A DNA stretch of 64,000 nt, from the NCBI GenBank assembly GCA_934418125.1, contig CAKRWT010000007.1:1-64000 (forward strand), written 5' to 3'. Each line of letters opens with the position of its first letter. Position 1 is the stretch's first letter. Shown one piece after another: positions 54,865 to 63,625 of the stretch. The DNA comes from an uncultured Lachnospiraceae bacterium. Lineage in GTDB: Bacteria; Bacillota; Clostridia; Lachnospirales; Lachnospiraceae. The notes below the pieces were generated by a model. The model saw nothing but the letters and a program-made list of their open reading frames with translations. It was not told the origin of the DNA and did no database searches. A program made the translations under genes and the position numbers.

Positions 54865-55434
54865 CTATATCACACCATTTACGAAGTTCTCCACCAGACG
54901 CTTGCCGTGCTCGGTATAGATGGATTCCGGATGGAACTGTAAACCAACCACCGGATACTCTTTGTGCCGGATTGCCATAATTTCGCCATCCTCGGTCTGT
55001 GCCAGAATCTTCAGACAATCCGGGAATCCTTCTTTCTGCACTGCCAGGGAATGATACCTTGCCACTTTCATCGGGCTGTTGATGCCGGTAAAAATGCTTG
55101 TACCATCATGGGCAATCCGGCTCTGCTTTCCATGAAATATTTTCCTGGCATAAGATACGGTTCCCCCCAGAGCTTCCCCGATACACTGATGTCCCAGGCA
55201 GATGCCAAGGATTGGTTTCTTTCCGGTAAAATGCTTTACTACATCCAGGCAGATGCCTGCCTCTTTCGGACTTTTCGGTCCCGGCGAAAGAACGATTTTA
55301 TCTGGGTTTAACTGCTCTATCTCTTCTATGGTAATCTTATCATTCCGGACTACTCTGATGTCACTTGTAAAGGTTCCAATATACTGATATAAATTATAGG
55401 TAAACGAATCGTAATTATCAATGAGTAAAATCAT
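54865..55434 (-). CDS. trpG: Anthranilate synthase glutamine amidotransferase subunit
   Basis: A 189-residue class I glutamine amidotransferase that feeds ammonia to TrpE. The oxyanion motif LSPGPKSP (about 50-57), catalytic Cys in GICLGHQC (about 78-85) and the His-Glu pair in FHPESI (about 168-173) are visible. It stops at 189 residues, so it is not fused to a TrpD domain. It overlaps trpE by 4 bp. The PabA function in folate synthesis may be shared, as in some Firmicutes. Confidence 0.95.
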   Translation of the reverse strand: MILLIDNYDSFTYNLYQYIGTFTSDIRVVRNDKITIEEIEQLNPDKIVLSPGPKSPKEAGICLDVVKHFTGKKPILGICLGHQCIGEALGGTVSYARKIFHGKQSRIAHDGTSIFTGINSPMKVARYHSLAVQKEGFPDCLKILAQTEDGEIMAIRHKEYPVVGLQFHPESIYTEHGKRLVENFVNGVI

Positions 55435-56846
55435 AAGTTTTCCTCCTCTACCAGGGTCTTTGCCAGTGCCATTACCTTATTGCAGCACTCCTTGTATTCC
55501 ATCTCACCTACCGAATCTGCCACAATACCGGCACCTGCCTGTAAGTAAACCTTGTTTCCTTTCTTAATCATGGTACGGATGGTAATACAGAAATCCATGT
55601 TGCCATTGAAACCAAGGTAGCCGGTTGCACCACCATATAAGCCTCTCCGTACACTCTCCAGTTCATCAATAATCTCCATGGCCCGAATCTTTGGAGCCCC
55701 GCTTAACGTACCTGCCGGCAGGAAAGAAGCTACTAAATCCAATGGATGCCGCTCTCCTTTTTTCTTCCCCTCTACCAGAGATACGATATGCATGACATGG
55801 GAGTAATTCTGGACATTCATAAACTGGGTTACCTTTACCGTTCCGAATTCAGCTATCCGTCCCATATCATTTCTTGCCAAATCCACTAACATAACGTGCT
55901 CTGCCCGCTCCTTTTCATCCTGGAGCAGCTCATCCCGCAGCAACTGGTCTTCCTCTTCATCCTTACCACGGGGTCTTGTTCCGGCAATCGGACAGGTAAA
56001 AACTTTGTTGTCCGTCTGTTTTACTAGCATTTCCGGGCTGGAACCGATGATTTCAAACTCGCCGAAATTAAAGTAATACAGATAGGGGGAAGGATTTAAC
56101 TCCCGCAATTCCTTATAAAGAGTCAGCCCGTCATGCCCGGTTTCTATCGTCCATCTTTGGGACAGTACTGTCTGGAAAATATGTCCCTCCCTGATATAAT
56201 GTTTGATTTTCTCTACCTTACCATTGTACTCCTCTAACGTATCGGTTTTGTTTATAATCTTACCGTCATGGACAAAGGTCTGATTTTGTTCCTCCTCTGT
56301 CATGTGGGTTCTTACCAGTTCCACCAGCCCGACTGCTTTCTTCTCCCCGATAACTCTTCCTTCCGGGGTGTCCTCTTCCAGGGCAACTCCCGTCATGGTT
56401 TCTGCCCGGTGGTCAATGATGATAAATTCCCTCGTCAGCATAAGCTGTATGGTTTCAATTCCGATTTCGTCCGGGTTTTCATCCGGCAGCTTCTCGCTGT
56501 AACGTACAAAATCATAGCCAAGGCTTCCTACCAGCCCGCCAATCATGGCAAGTTCTCCTTCATCCTTTACTACTTCAAAGCTGTCATAATAGTCTTTCAA
56601 AAGTGCTAACGGATTTCCTTCTCTCACTTCGGTCTCGCCATTCCTTTTCGTGATGACAAGGCTCTGTCCTTTGGAGGAAATGATTTCTTCCGGCTCGATA
56701 CCAAAGAAGGAATACCGGTCATAATCCTTGTCATAACTCTCCAACAAAAAACACTTCTTATCTCTTGCTATTCCCTCAAACATGGAAATCGCCTTTTCGT
56801 TTACGATACTGACAGTCTTACGATATGCTCTTAATCTTCTCTTCAT
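55431..56846 (-). CDS. trpE: Anthranilate synthase component I
   Basis: A 471-residue chorismate-binding enzyme. The start ATG 56846 has AAAGGAGAGG before it. The tryptophan feedback site LLES (about 33-36) is present, so allosteric inhibition is expected. The catalytic region includes PIAGTRPRGKD (about 300-310), LVDLARNDMGRI and SGAPKIRAMEII (about 400-411). The longer frame into the T-box leader is not used. Expression is governed by the upstream T-box. Confidence 0.95.
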   Translation of the reverse strand: MKRRLRAYRKTVSIVNEKAISMFEGIARDKKCFLLESYDKDYDRYSFFGIEPEEIISSKGQSLVITKRNGETEVREGNPLALLKDYYDSFEVVKDEGELAMIGGLVGSLGYDFVRYSEKLPDENPDEIGIETIQLMLTREFIIIDHRAETMTGVALEEDTPEGRVIGEKKAVGLVELVRTHMTEEEQNQTFVHDGKIINKTDTLEEYNGKVEKIKHYIREGHIFQTVLSQRWTIETGHDGLTLYKELRELNPSPYLYYFNFGEFEIIGSSPEMLVKQTDNKVFTCPIAGTRPRGKDEEEDQLLRDELLQDEKERAEHVMLVDLARNDMGRIAEFGTVKVTQFMNVQNYSHVMHIVSLVEGKKKGERHPLDLVASFLPAGTLSGAPKIRAMEIIDELESVRRGLYGGATGYLGFNGNMDFCITIRTMIKKGNKVYLQAGAGIVADSVGEMEYKECCNKVMALAKTLVEEENL

Positions 56847-56870
56847 ATTCCTCTCCTTTTCTGTTCGCAT

Positions 56871-56930
56871 AAAAAAAGCACCACGGACATACACACTGCG
56901 CTTCTGTGCAGGGACGTATGTCACGTGGTG
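56871..56930 (-). terminator. T-box regulated terminator
   Basis: Minus-strand CACCACG-GACATAC pairs with GTATGTC-CGTGGTG across a loop that contains further GC pairs. It runs into TTTTTTT. It lies just before the trpE RBS. Confidence 0.9.
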
Positions 56931-57254
56931 CCACCCTTCTTCTCAGGATTGTTTCTATGGTTTTATCCAGCTTCTGTTTTCCGGTGCCGGATAATAAAAA
57001 AAGGTATCTTCCAATCGGAAAATACCCGCCACCCATTCAATCTACTGACTCATTACAGATACAAGGCTTCCGCCTGATATCCTTCTCTTTAACGCAGAGA
57101 TACGTCTCAGTCTACTGACAAGTTCCTCGCTTTCGACCTGCGTCTCACAAACCCATTCCCACAAACGTTCCATACCAACTTCCACCATCGTTGGCTCTCT
57201 GTGATGTCCCTGTTTCCGGTACTCTTTTTGCTCATCGACTTTACTTCTTTAATT
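56871..57254 (-). ncRNA. Tryptophan T-box riboswitch leader
   Basis: On the minus strand the leader has the AGAGAGCC and GGTGGAAG-type stem I features, a GAA-TGG-G specifier region (UGG codon at 57153-57155, complementary to the tRNA-Trp anticodon) and the canonical T-box AGGGTGGCACCACG (56924-56937), followed by a terminator. The terminator 5' arm overlaps the T-box, so uncharged tRNA-Trp binding favours antitermination. This agrees with the downstream trpE. Confidence 0.92.
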
Positions 57255-57260
57255 GGCTAA

Positions 57261-57289
57261 ATCGTATCATACTTATGGACTACAGTCAA
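57261..57289 (-). promoter_or_regulatory. Promoter of the trp operon
   Basis: Minus-strand TTGACT (57284-57289), 17 bp and TACGAT (57261-57266) place the transcript start at about 57254, just before the T-box stem I. Confidence 0.7.
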
Positions 57290-57372
57290 CCAGAAATTTA
57301 CAATTTTTCCTACTCTTTTTGTCCCCGGTCTTTTCCGGTTTTATCATCCCTAAATACAAATCCGTTAAACGC

Positions 57373-57807
57373 TTAGATGACGTAATTGTTCATCTTCGCT
57401 TCCTGCCACTCTACCAGGTCAGCCAGGGTTACTTTATCTACCACATTGCTGATGGCATTATTTAACATTTTCCACAACTGCAGAGTCGCACAGGTATCCT
57501 GTCTGTCACAGGTATTCTCTTCTTCATCCAGACACGCCACCGGTGCCAGACTTCCTTCCGTAAGCCTTAGAATCATGCCTACAGTATACTGTTCAGGACT
57601 CTTTGTCAGCCGGTACCCTCCCTGTGGTCCGCGGATGCTTCGCACATAACCTGCCTTATTCAATGTAGAAATAATCTGTTCCAGATATTTGTCTGATATT
57701 TCCTGTCTTGCTGCAATATCCTTGACGCGAACCGGGTCTCCGGTATTGTTCAGTGCCAAATCCAGCATCAGCCGCAGGGCATACCGCCCCTTCGTTGAAA
57801 TCTTCAT
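57373..57807 (-). CDS. Rrf2/IscR-family transcriptional regulator
   Basis: A 144-residue winged-helix regulator. The N-terminal HTH is clear (RYALRLMLDLAL, EISDKYLEQIISTLNKAGYV, GPQGGYRL). Three cysteines, Cys92, Cys100 and Cys106, match the spacing class of iron-sulfur-binding IscR-type proteins. It follows nifU by 26 bp, so it probably senses iron-sulfur status and controls this unit. No iscS-type cysteine desulfurase gene lies between them. CymR, a cysteine-metabolism relative lacking these cysteines, is less likely. Confidence 0.88.
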   Translation of the reverse strand: MKISTKGRYALRLMLDLALNNTGDPVRVKDIAARQEISDKYLEQIISTLNKAGYVRSIRGPQGGYRLTKSPEQYTVGMILRLTEGSLAPVACLDEEENTCDRQDTCATLQLWKMLNNAISNVVDKVTLADLVEWQEAKMNNYVI

Positions 57808-57833
57808 ACTCCTATTCCCCTCCCAGTCATACT

Positions 57834-58271
57834 TTACATTTCGTCATACTGTTCTGACTCTTCAATATCATTTACCGGTGGTTTCAGACCTTTGATTTCA
57901 ATGCCATTTCTCTGTGCATAATCCCAAAGAGCTGCATGAATGGCTTCCTCTGCTAACAGAGAACAATGTACTTTGACTGGTGGAAGTCCATCCAATGCTT
58001 CCATCACTGCTTTATTGGTTACTTCCAATGCCTGCTGTATGGTCTTACCCTTTATCAATTCTGTTGCCATGGAGCTTGTCGCAATCGCTGCCCCACAGCC
58101 AAAAGTCTTAAACTTTGCCTCCTGGATGATGCCATTCTCATCAATATCCAGATACATTCTCATGATATCTCCACACTTGGCATTGCCTACTGTACCGACA
58201 CCACTTGCATCCTCTATTTCGCCCACATTTCTTGGGTTGCTGAAATGGTCAATTACCTTTTCACTATACAT
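57834..58271 (-). CDS. nifU: NifU/IscU-type iron-sulfur scaffold protein
   Basis: A 145-residue scaffold for assembling [Fe-S] clusters. It holds the three conserved cysteines Cys33, Cys59 and Cys103 and the Asp35 of the AKCGD motif, with LPPVKVHCSLLAEEAI near 97-112. There is no C-terminal thioredoxin-like NifU domain, so it is the IscU-like short form. Its own promoter lies upstream beside tandem 10-bp repeats. Cysteine desulfurase is not in this window. Confidence 0.93.
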   Translation of the reverse strand: MYSEKVIDHFSNPRNVGEIEDASGVGTVGNAKCGDIMRMYLDIDENGIIQEAKFKTFGCGAAIATSSMATELIKGKTIQQALEVTNKAVMEALDGLPPVKVHCSLLAEEAIHAALWDYAQRNGIEIKGLKPPVNDIEESEQYDEM

Positions 58272-58353
58272 AAAATTGCCTCCTTACGTATTATCCTGTA
58301 TGCGAATCCTTATCCCGTCAGAATCATTGTTCATTCCAATCATCTGCAGAAAC

Positions 58354-58373
58354 CTATATTCCTCTATATTCCT
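58354..58373. repeat. Exact 10-bp tandem repeat upstream of nifU
   Basis: CTATATTCCT occurs at 58354-58363 and 58364-58373. It lies downstream of the promoter, in the leader, where a regulator such as the adjacent Rrf2 protein could bind. Confidence 0.6.
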
Positions 58374-58400
58374 ATCATTTAAATAGACTTTGTATGATTA

Positions 58401-58429
58401 TATATACTACTTATTTTCCGGTTTGTCAA
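58401..58429 (-). promoter_or_regulatory. Promoter of nifU-rrf2
   Basis: Minus-strand TTGACA (58424-58429) and TATATA (58401-58406) with 17-bp spacing, ending next to the cbiA stop codon. Confidence 0.65.
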
Positions 58430-58431
58430 TG

Positions 58432-59796
58432 CTACAGAATAGAATATGCCCGCATTGCTTCTATAAAATACCTGACAAAGGACGGATTGGAAGGATAATA
58501 CAGGTGTGGAAATCCCCAGAAATGTGTTTTACCAGCGTGAATACACTCCCAGCTTCTGCCACTGACCGGTTTTGTCGCCACACAGGAAGTCCCATTTTCC
58601 GTACTGTCATAATAATGAAATTCATGTGCCTTTATTTTTTCTCCGGCCGGCAGCCACAGAGCTTTCTTTTCTTCCAGTTCCACATAACCAAAACGTACCA
58701 GCTTTCCTGTATTTCCGGCACTGCCCGGAATTACACCTGCCATTTCCCAGTCCTTTCCTTCCGTATCTGACAGTTTTTCATGCAGATACAGAAATCCACC
58801 ACATTCTGCCACCGAGGGCATCCCCTTTTCGATGGCTTCCGAAATGGCTTTTCGCATGGATTCGTTGGCAGACAGTTCCTTCGGATAGAGTTCCGGGTAG
58901 CCGCCTCCTAACAACAGCCCGCTGATTCTCTCAGGTAAGGCTTTGTCCCGCAGAGGGGAGAAATATACCAGCTCTGCACCGTTTTCTGCTAACAGGCGCA
59001 GATTGTCTTTATAATAAAAGCAGAATGCTTCATCCTTTGCCACTGCCAGCCGGACTGTCTCTCCCGCCTTCTCTGGGAAAATCTTTTGTTTTCTCTCCGG
59101 TAATTCTTCTGCTGCCCAGGCTATTTGCAGGATTCTCTCCAGCTTCACACTTTTGGCAAGCTGTTCTCCTGCCCGCTCCAGTATGTTCGTTATCTCCTTC
59201 TGCTCCTGGGGTAACACCAGTCCCAGATGCCTGTCCGGCAGGCAAAGAGATTCCTCTCTGGGAAAATATCCCAAAGCGGCTATCCCCAGTTCCTTCTCGA
59301 TAAGCGGCGCGATAGTGTCATACATCATTTTACTGGTCTGGTTAAGAATCACACCTTGGATAAGTTTCTCTGTATCATACAACTGGAACCCGGCTATCAG
59401 CGGCAGAATCGACCTTCCCATGCCTCTGGCATCCACCACCAGTACAATCGGAGTGTGCAATGCCTGTGCCAGATGATAGGAAGAACCTTCCTCCCTGATA
59501 CCGCCAAGCCCATCATAAAGTCCCATGACTCCTTCTGTCACGGCAAGTTCTTTTCCGGTCATTTTCTCCTGAAACAGTTCCAGTATCTGCTCCTTTCCCG
59601 AAAAAAAGGTGTCCAGATTCTTAGCAGGAATGTGCAGCACCTGTTCATGAAACATAGGGTCTATATAATCAGGCCCACATTTAAAAGAAACAGGGGAAAT
59701 CCCCCGTTTCAAAAGCTGTGTCAGGAAGGCACAGGTTATGGTTGTTTTTCCACTGCCGCTCTTAACCGCAGCAAACATGACTCTTGGTATTTTCAT
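58432..59796 (-). CDS. cbiA: Cobyrinate a,c-diamide synthase
   Basis: A 454-residue ATP-dependent amidase of the CobB/CbiA family. The P-loop AAVKSGSGKTT (about 9-19) opens the N-terminal synthetase domain; the C-terminal glutamine amidotransferase domain has the LLLGGGYPELY stretch and catalytic Cys in VAECGGFLYLHE (about 332-343). It amidates cobyrinic acid side chains a and c in the anaerobic cobalamin route. It follows the CbiJET fusion gene by 9 bp. Confidence 0.93.
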   Translation of the reverse strand: MKIPRVMFAAVKSGSGKTTITCAFLTQLLKRGISPVSFKCGPDYIDPMFHEQVLHIPAKNLDTFFSGKEQILELFQEKMTGKELAVTEGVMGLYDGLGGIREEGSSYHLAQALHTPIVLVVDARGMGRSILPLIAGFQLYDTEKLIQGVILNQTSKMMYDTIAPLIEKELGIAALGYFPREESLCLPDRHLGLVLPQEQKEITNILERAGEQLAKSVKLERILQIAWAAEELPERKQKIFPEKAGETVRLAVAKDEAFCFYYKDNLRLLAENGAELVYFSPLRDKALPERISGLLLGGGYPELYPKELSANESMRKAISEAIEKGMPSVAECGGFLYLHEKLSDTEGKDWEMAGVIPGSAGNTGKLVRFGYVELEEKKALWLPAGEKIKAHEFHYYDSTENGTSCVATKPVSGRSWECIHAGKTHFWGFPHLYYPSNPSFVRYFIEAMRAYSIL

Positions 59797-59805
59797 CCAT
59801 CTCTC

Positions 59806-61899
59806 CTATTGAAAATCAAACGAACAAATCATAACCGGGTTTTCACTCTGCATCATCTGATAACCGCCAAGCTCCTTTACCCGTGTTACCTGCACCTGAA
59901 TCATTTCCAGATTGGTAAGATACGGTAACTCTTTTAAAGCCGCAAGCTGGGCAATGGTTTCCAGGCTGACTGCATTGATAACCACCCGCATCTTAGGATT
60001 CCTGCGGTGCAGTTCTTCCAGAATCTCCGTCAGCTTTCCGCTGCTGCCTCCGATAAAAGCGTGGGTCGGCGCAGGTAACTCTTCCAGACATTCCGGTGCC
60101 TTTCCTGCTATTACCCATACATTTGGTAACTGGAACCGGGCAACATTGCGCTTTATCAGTTCTAATGCCAGTTCCTTATATTCTATGGCATAGACCGTAA
60201 TGTCCCCTGCTCTTTGTGCCATTTCCACGGCAACAGAGCCGGAACCACTGCCGATATCATAACATACAGCCCCCGGCGTAAGCCTTAGCTTGCACAGGGA
60301 GAGTGCCCGAATCTCTTCTTTCGTCATGGGCACCTTATCCCGCAAAAAGCTGCTGTCGGGCATTCCCGGTGTGAGTGTTATCCTTTGTGGTGTCTCGTTC
60401 AGAAGAAGACACAAATACAGTCCTTCCCCGGAAACCTGGCGGCACTCCTCCGGTGTCAGTTCCCATACCCGCTGCTCCTGGTAACACAACTGATAGCCCA
60501 GAATGACCCGGCACTGCGCCATACCATACCGCTGCAACAGACTGCCCAATATCTGTACATCCTGTCTTCCGGACAGCAATACAAAGGCTTTCTTTGCCTG
60601 CTTTATCTTTCCTAAAAAGGCAGCCTCCCAGGTGCCTTCTTTTCCATGCCCATGAATACTGCAAATTACCGCATCCTGATAACTGATGCCGGTTATGGCT
60701 GCCAGGCAGGCAACCGATGAAATGCCGGGGCAGATATGGAGCTGGCTGTCCCCCCGCTTTTCCAGCGCCCGGTACAGTTTCTCACAGCCACTGTAAAAAC
60801 CGGTGTCGCCGGAAAAGAGAATCGCTATTTTTACCCCGGTGTTTTTTATCTGTTCCAGTACCGGTTCTATCTGTTCCATCAGGTAATAAGGATAGGACTT
60901 TGCCTCATTCCCCATTCCCATTGCCCGGACTGCCTGCAGCAGTCTTGGTGCACCAAACAGATAATCTGCCTCTCCGATACAGCCTATTGCTTCCTCTGTG
61001 AGACCTTTCTTTTGTCCCATTCCCATTCCCACAAAGGAAACCTTATTCCGGATACTGTGCCCGGTTATGGCTGCAATCTGACGGCATACCTGGGAAAGGG
61101 TCATCCCTTCTGTGTCTTCCTTCTCCGGGTTGCCAATCACCAGCGTGGTAATCCGTTCCTTCTTTGCGGCTGCCAGTTTCTCCGGGAAACCGCCTGTCTT
61201 CCCGCTCTCCTTGGTTACCAGGAAATGAATGTCATACTGCCTGATAAGTGCCCGGTTCATCTCCTCACAAAAGGGTCCCTGCATGGCAATCATCTGACGG
61301 CCTTTCAATCCGTTCTTTTCACAGAGGCTAATACTCTCCAGTCCTGGCAATACCCGCACATACAATCGTTCCTTGAGCCCTTCCCTGGTGCAGTATACGC
61401 TTAACTCCTTACTGCCTGTGGTCAGCAGAATATTTCCACCGGTCTGTGCAAGATAGTCTGCACAAGCTTTGGCATCGGGCATGTAATGAACAGCACCCTT
61501 GCTGCCTGTTGCAGCATTTTCCCAGGATTCCTGTCCTTCCGGCTCTTTGTCTTCTTGCTTTCTTCCTTCCCCTACTCCGTTTTTCTCTCCGGTCTCTCTT
61601 TTTAGCCGAAGGCAGGGAATGTCACAGAAGGCGGCAGCCTGCCTGATATTTTCCGATACCTGTACCGCGAAAGGGTGCGTGGCATCCACGATCACCTGAT
61701 AGCCTTTTTGTTTCATTAAGGCTTTCATCTGCTCCGTATCCATCCGTCCCCGGTGCACTTCTATGCCGGGTACCTGTGGCATGACTGCCTCTCCATATTC
61801 GGTTGCCACACATACCTCACAGGGAATCTGATTGTCCGAAAGAAGCAGCGAAAGTTCTCTTCCCTCTGTGGTTCCTGCAAAAATCAGCACTTTACTCAT
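59806..61899 (-). CDS. Triple fusion: precorrin-6A reductase / C5-methyltransferase / C15-methyltransferase-decarboxylase (CbiJ-CbiE-CbiT)
   Basis: A 697-residue multi-domain enzyme of the cobalamin pathway. Domain 1 (about 1-270) is CbiJ/CobK-like, opening VLIFAGTTEGREL; it has an extra low-complexity segment at about 103-133. Domain 2 (about 286-490) is CbiE, starting VSFVGMGMGQ. Domain 3 (about 515-697) is CbiT, with SAM-binding YDIGSGSGSVAVEM near 547-560. These perform consecutive steps that reduce and methylate at C5 and C15 and decarboxylate. It overlaps cbiH by 4 bp. Two-domain CbiET fusions (CobL) are common; the triple is less so. Confidence 0.9.
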   Translation of the reverse strand: MSKVLIFAGTTEGRELSLLLSDNQIPCEVCVATEYGEAVMPQVPGIEVHRGRMDTEQMKALMKQKGYQVIVDATHPFAVQVSENIRQAAAFCDIPCLRLKRETGEKNGVGEGRKQEDKEPEGQESWENAATGSKGAVHYMPDAKACADYLAQTGGNILLTTGSKELSVYCTREGLKERLYVRVLPGLESISLCEKNGLKGRQMIAMQGPFCEEMNRALIRQYDIHFLVTKESGKTGGFPEKLAAAKKERITTLVIGNPEKEDTEGMTLSQVCRQIAAITGHSIRNKVSFVGMGMGQKKGLTEEAIGCIGEADYLFGAPRLLQAVRAMGMGNEAKSYPYYLMEQIEPVLEQIKNTGVKIAILFSGDTGFYSGCEKLYRALEKRGDSQLHICPGISSVACLAAITGISYQDAVICSIHGHGKEGTWEAAFLGKIKQAKKAFVLLSGRQDVQILGSLLQRYGMAQCRVILGYQLCYQEQRVWELTPEECRQVSGEGLYLCLLLNETPQRITLTPGMPDSSFLRDKVPMTKEEIRALSLCKLRLTPGAVCYDIGSGSGSVAVEMAQRAGDITVYAIEYKELALELIKRNVARFQLPNVWVIAGKAPECLEELPAPTHAFIGGSSGKLTEILEELHRRNPKMRVVINAVSLETIAQLAALKELPYLTNLEMIQVQVTRVKELGGYQMMQSENPVMICSFDFQ

Positions 61900-62627
61900 A
61901 TAGGATATCCTCGTTTGGTAATCAGCTTCCCATTCACTATCTCAGACTGGGAATTGCCGATAAATACCGTGGTAAACATGTTCACACTACATTCCCGCAG
62001 TTGGCTTAACGTCCCTGTCATGGTCTTCGTGCCTTCCCGTCCGATGTTCTCCACATAACCGCAGGCTCTCGTTTCTTCTACCCCATGGACTGCCAGGATG
62101 TCACAGGCACGTTTCAGATAATCTGCCCGCTTATGGCTGGAAGGATTGTATAAGGCAATGGCAAAATCTCCCTCTGCCGCTACCGCCAGCCTGCGTTCTA
62201 TCTGTTCCCAGGGAGTTAACAGGTCACTCAGGCTAATCACACAGAAATCATGGTTTAAAGGGGCTCCCAAGACCGCTGCTCCGCTGCTTGCTGCTGTGAT
62301 TCCCGGTACGACCTCCAGCGTGCAGTCTGGATATTCCCTTCCCATTTCGTACAATAAAGATGCCATTCCATAGATACCGGCATCTCCACTGCAGACCATG
62401 GAAACCACCTTGCCCTGCCTTGCCTGTTCAAAGCACATACGGCACCGCTCCACTTCCTGTTTCATAGGCGTGGAAAGCAGCTCCTTCTTCTGATATGCTT
62501 TTCCCAACAGTTGCAAATAGGCATGATAGCCTATAATCGTATCACTCTCTTCCAGGGCATGGTGTGCCTGGGGTGTCATCATCTGTTCCTCTCCCGGTCC
62601 CATACCTACCACATAAATCTTATGCAT
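61896..62627 (-). CDS. cbiH: Precorrin-3B / cobalt-factor III C17-methyltransferase
   Basis: A 243-residue SAM methyltransferase with the CbiH/CobJ opening IYVVGMGPGEEQMMTPQA (about 4-21) and SGDAGIYGMA (about 80-89). The region LYNPSSHKRADYL (about 158-170) is typical. It contracts the ring in the anaerobic path. It overlaps the fusion gene by 4 bp and cbiG by 8 bp. Length is normal. Confidence 0.94.
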   Translation of the reverse strand: MHKIYVVGMGPGEEQMMTPQAHHALEESDTIIGYHAYLQLLGKAYQKKELLSTPMKQEVERCRMCFEQARQGKVVSMVCSGDAGIYGMASLLYEMGREYPDCTLEVVPGITAASSGAAVLGAPLNHDFCVISLSDLLTPWEQIERRLAVAAEGDFAIALYNPSSHKRADYLKRACDILAVHGVEETRACGYVENIGREGTKTMTGTLSQLRECSVNMFTTVFIGNSQSEIVNGKLITKRGYPI

Positions 62628-63588
62628 CTTCCACTACCAGTCCTTTCTGCCGTTCCGGCTTCCACTTCCATGGCTTTCTTGCAATGGCAAGGGTCATTCC
62701 GCTCTCCGCCTGTTTAGATACTATCAGTTCGCCTTGTTCTCCCGCTGCTGCCATAGCTGCCCGTTCACACACATTGTCAACCCCTGTCCTGGCTTCCACA
62801 AAAGCAGATGCGCTATAGTTTCCTGCAACCTGCTGTAAAGCTTCTGCCGAGTAAGTCACAAAAGGAATCCGGTGGCTATTGCACCATCTGACAAGACATT
62901 CTTCCTTTTCCTTTAAATCAATCGAAGCTACTGCCAGGATATCGTCCTTTTCCAACTGTTGACCGGTCAGCCGCTTCTGAATAAAAGCATCCAGTTCTTC
63001 ATAGGACTTTCCCTTCCGGCAGCCAATCCCCAGAATGTACTCCTTGGGTTTTAGCCGTAAAATCCCGTGGGACAGCTCTGTCAAATCCCTGGAAATCACA
63101 ATATCTACCATTTCCTTATCCAGCACTTTACTGGTAATCCGTGCAATGCCCTCCCGGTTTTGTATGGTCAGATGGTTTCTCTTGGCAAACATATCCACGG
63201 CAAAGGTCTGTTGTACGTCCGTAGCCGTGGTAAGCACCGGTATGGCACCAATTGCTTCTGCCAGTTGTTCTGCCAGTCCGTTGGCACCCCCGACATGACC
63301 GGATAACAGGGGAATCACAAACTGTCCCCCTTCGTCCACCACCACTACCGGGCTGTCCTGTAATTTATCATTCACAAAGGGGGCTATCATACGTATGGCA
63401 ATCCCGGCAGCACCGATAACCACGATAGCATCTTTCCTGGCAAAACAGGCTTTCGTCCATTCTGTCAATGAAAACTGCTTATCCCTGTGCCGATTGGTTA
63501 TGCTGATATTTTCTTTTGGCTGTCGTTCTTTTATCTTCTGTGCCAGTGCTTCTCCTGTACTGGTAAACGTTATCATACTGATTGGCAC
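62620..63588 (-). CDS. cbiG: Cobalt-precorrin-5A hydrolase
   Basis: A 322-residue CbiG protein that opens the delta-lactone of cobalt-precorrin-5A. Features: TSTGEALAQKI near the start, the central LSGHVGGANGLAEQLA (about 100-115), the C-terminal ILGIGCRKGKSYEEL (about 185-199) and GVDNVCERAAM. GTG 63588 follows AAAGGGGG by six bases and is chosen over ATG 63576 or the longer frame. It overlaps cbiH by 8 bp. Confidence 0.92.
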   Translation of the reverse strand: MPISMITFTSTGEALAQKIKERQPKENISITNRHRDKQFSLTEWTKACFARKDAIVVIGAAGIAIRMIAPFVNDKLQDSPVVVVDEGGQFVIPLLSGHVGGANGLAEQLAEAIGAIPVLTTATDVQQTFAVDMFAKRNHLTIQNREGIARITSKVLDKEMVDIVISRDLTELSHGILRLKPKEYILGIGCRKGKSYEELDAFIQKRLTGQQLEKDDILAVASIDLKEKEECLVRWCNSHRIPFVTYSAEALQQVAGNYSASAFVEARTGVDNVCERAAMAAAGEQGELIVSKQAESGMTLAIARKPWKWKPERQKGLVVEDA

Positions 63589-63625
63589 GTAAATCCCCCT
63601 TTCCAGACGATTTGTTGCGAAGAGA

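Larger units (their letters stand above)
56847..57372. other. trp operon leader and flanking intergenic region
   Basis: No gene is supported. It contains the promoter, the T-box leader RNA and its terminator, and, between 57290 and 57372, an AT-rich spacer downstream of the Rrf2 gene. Confidence 0.7.
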
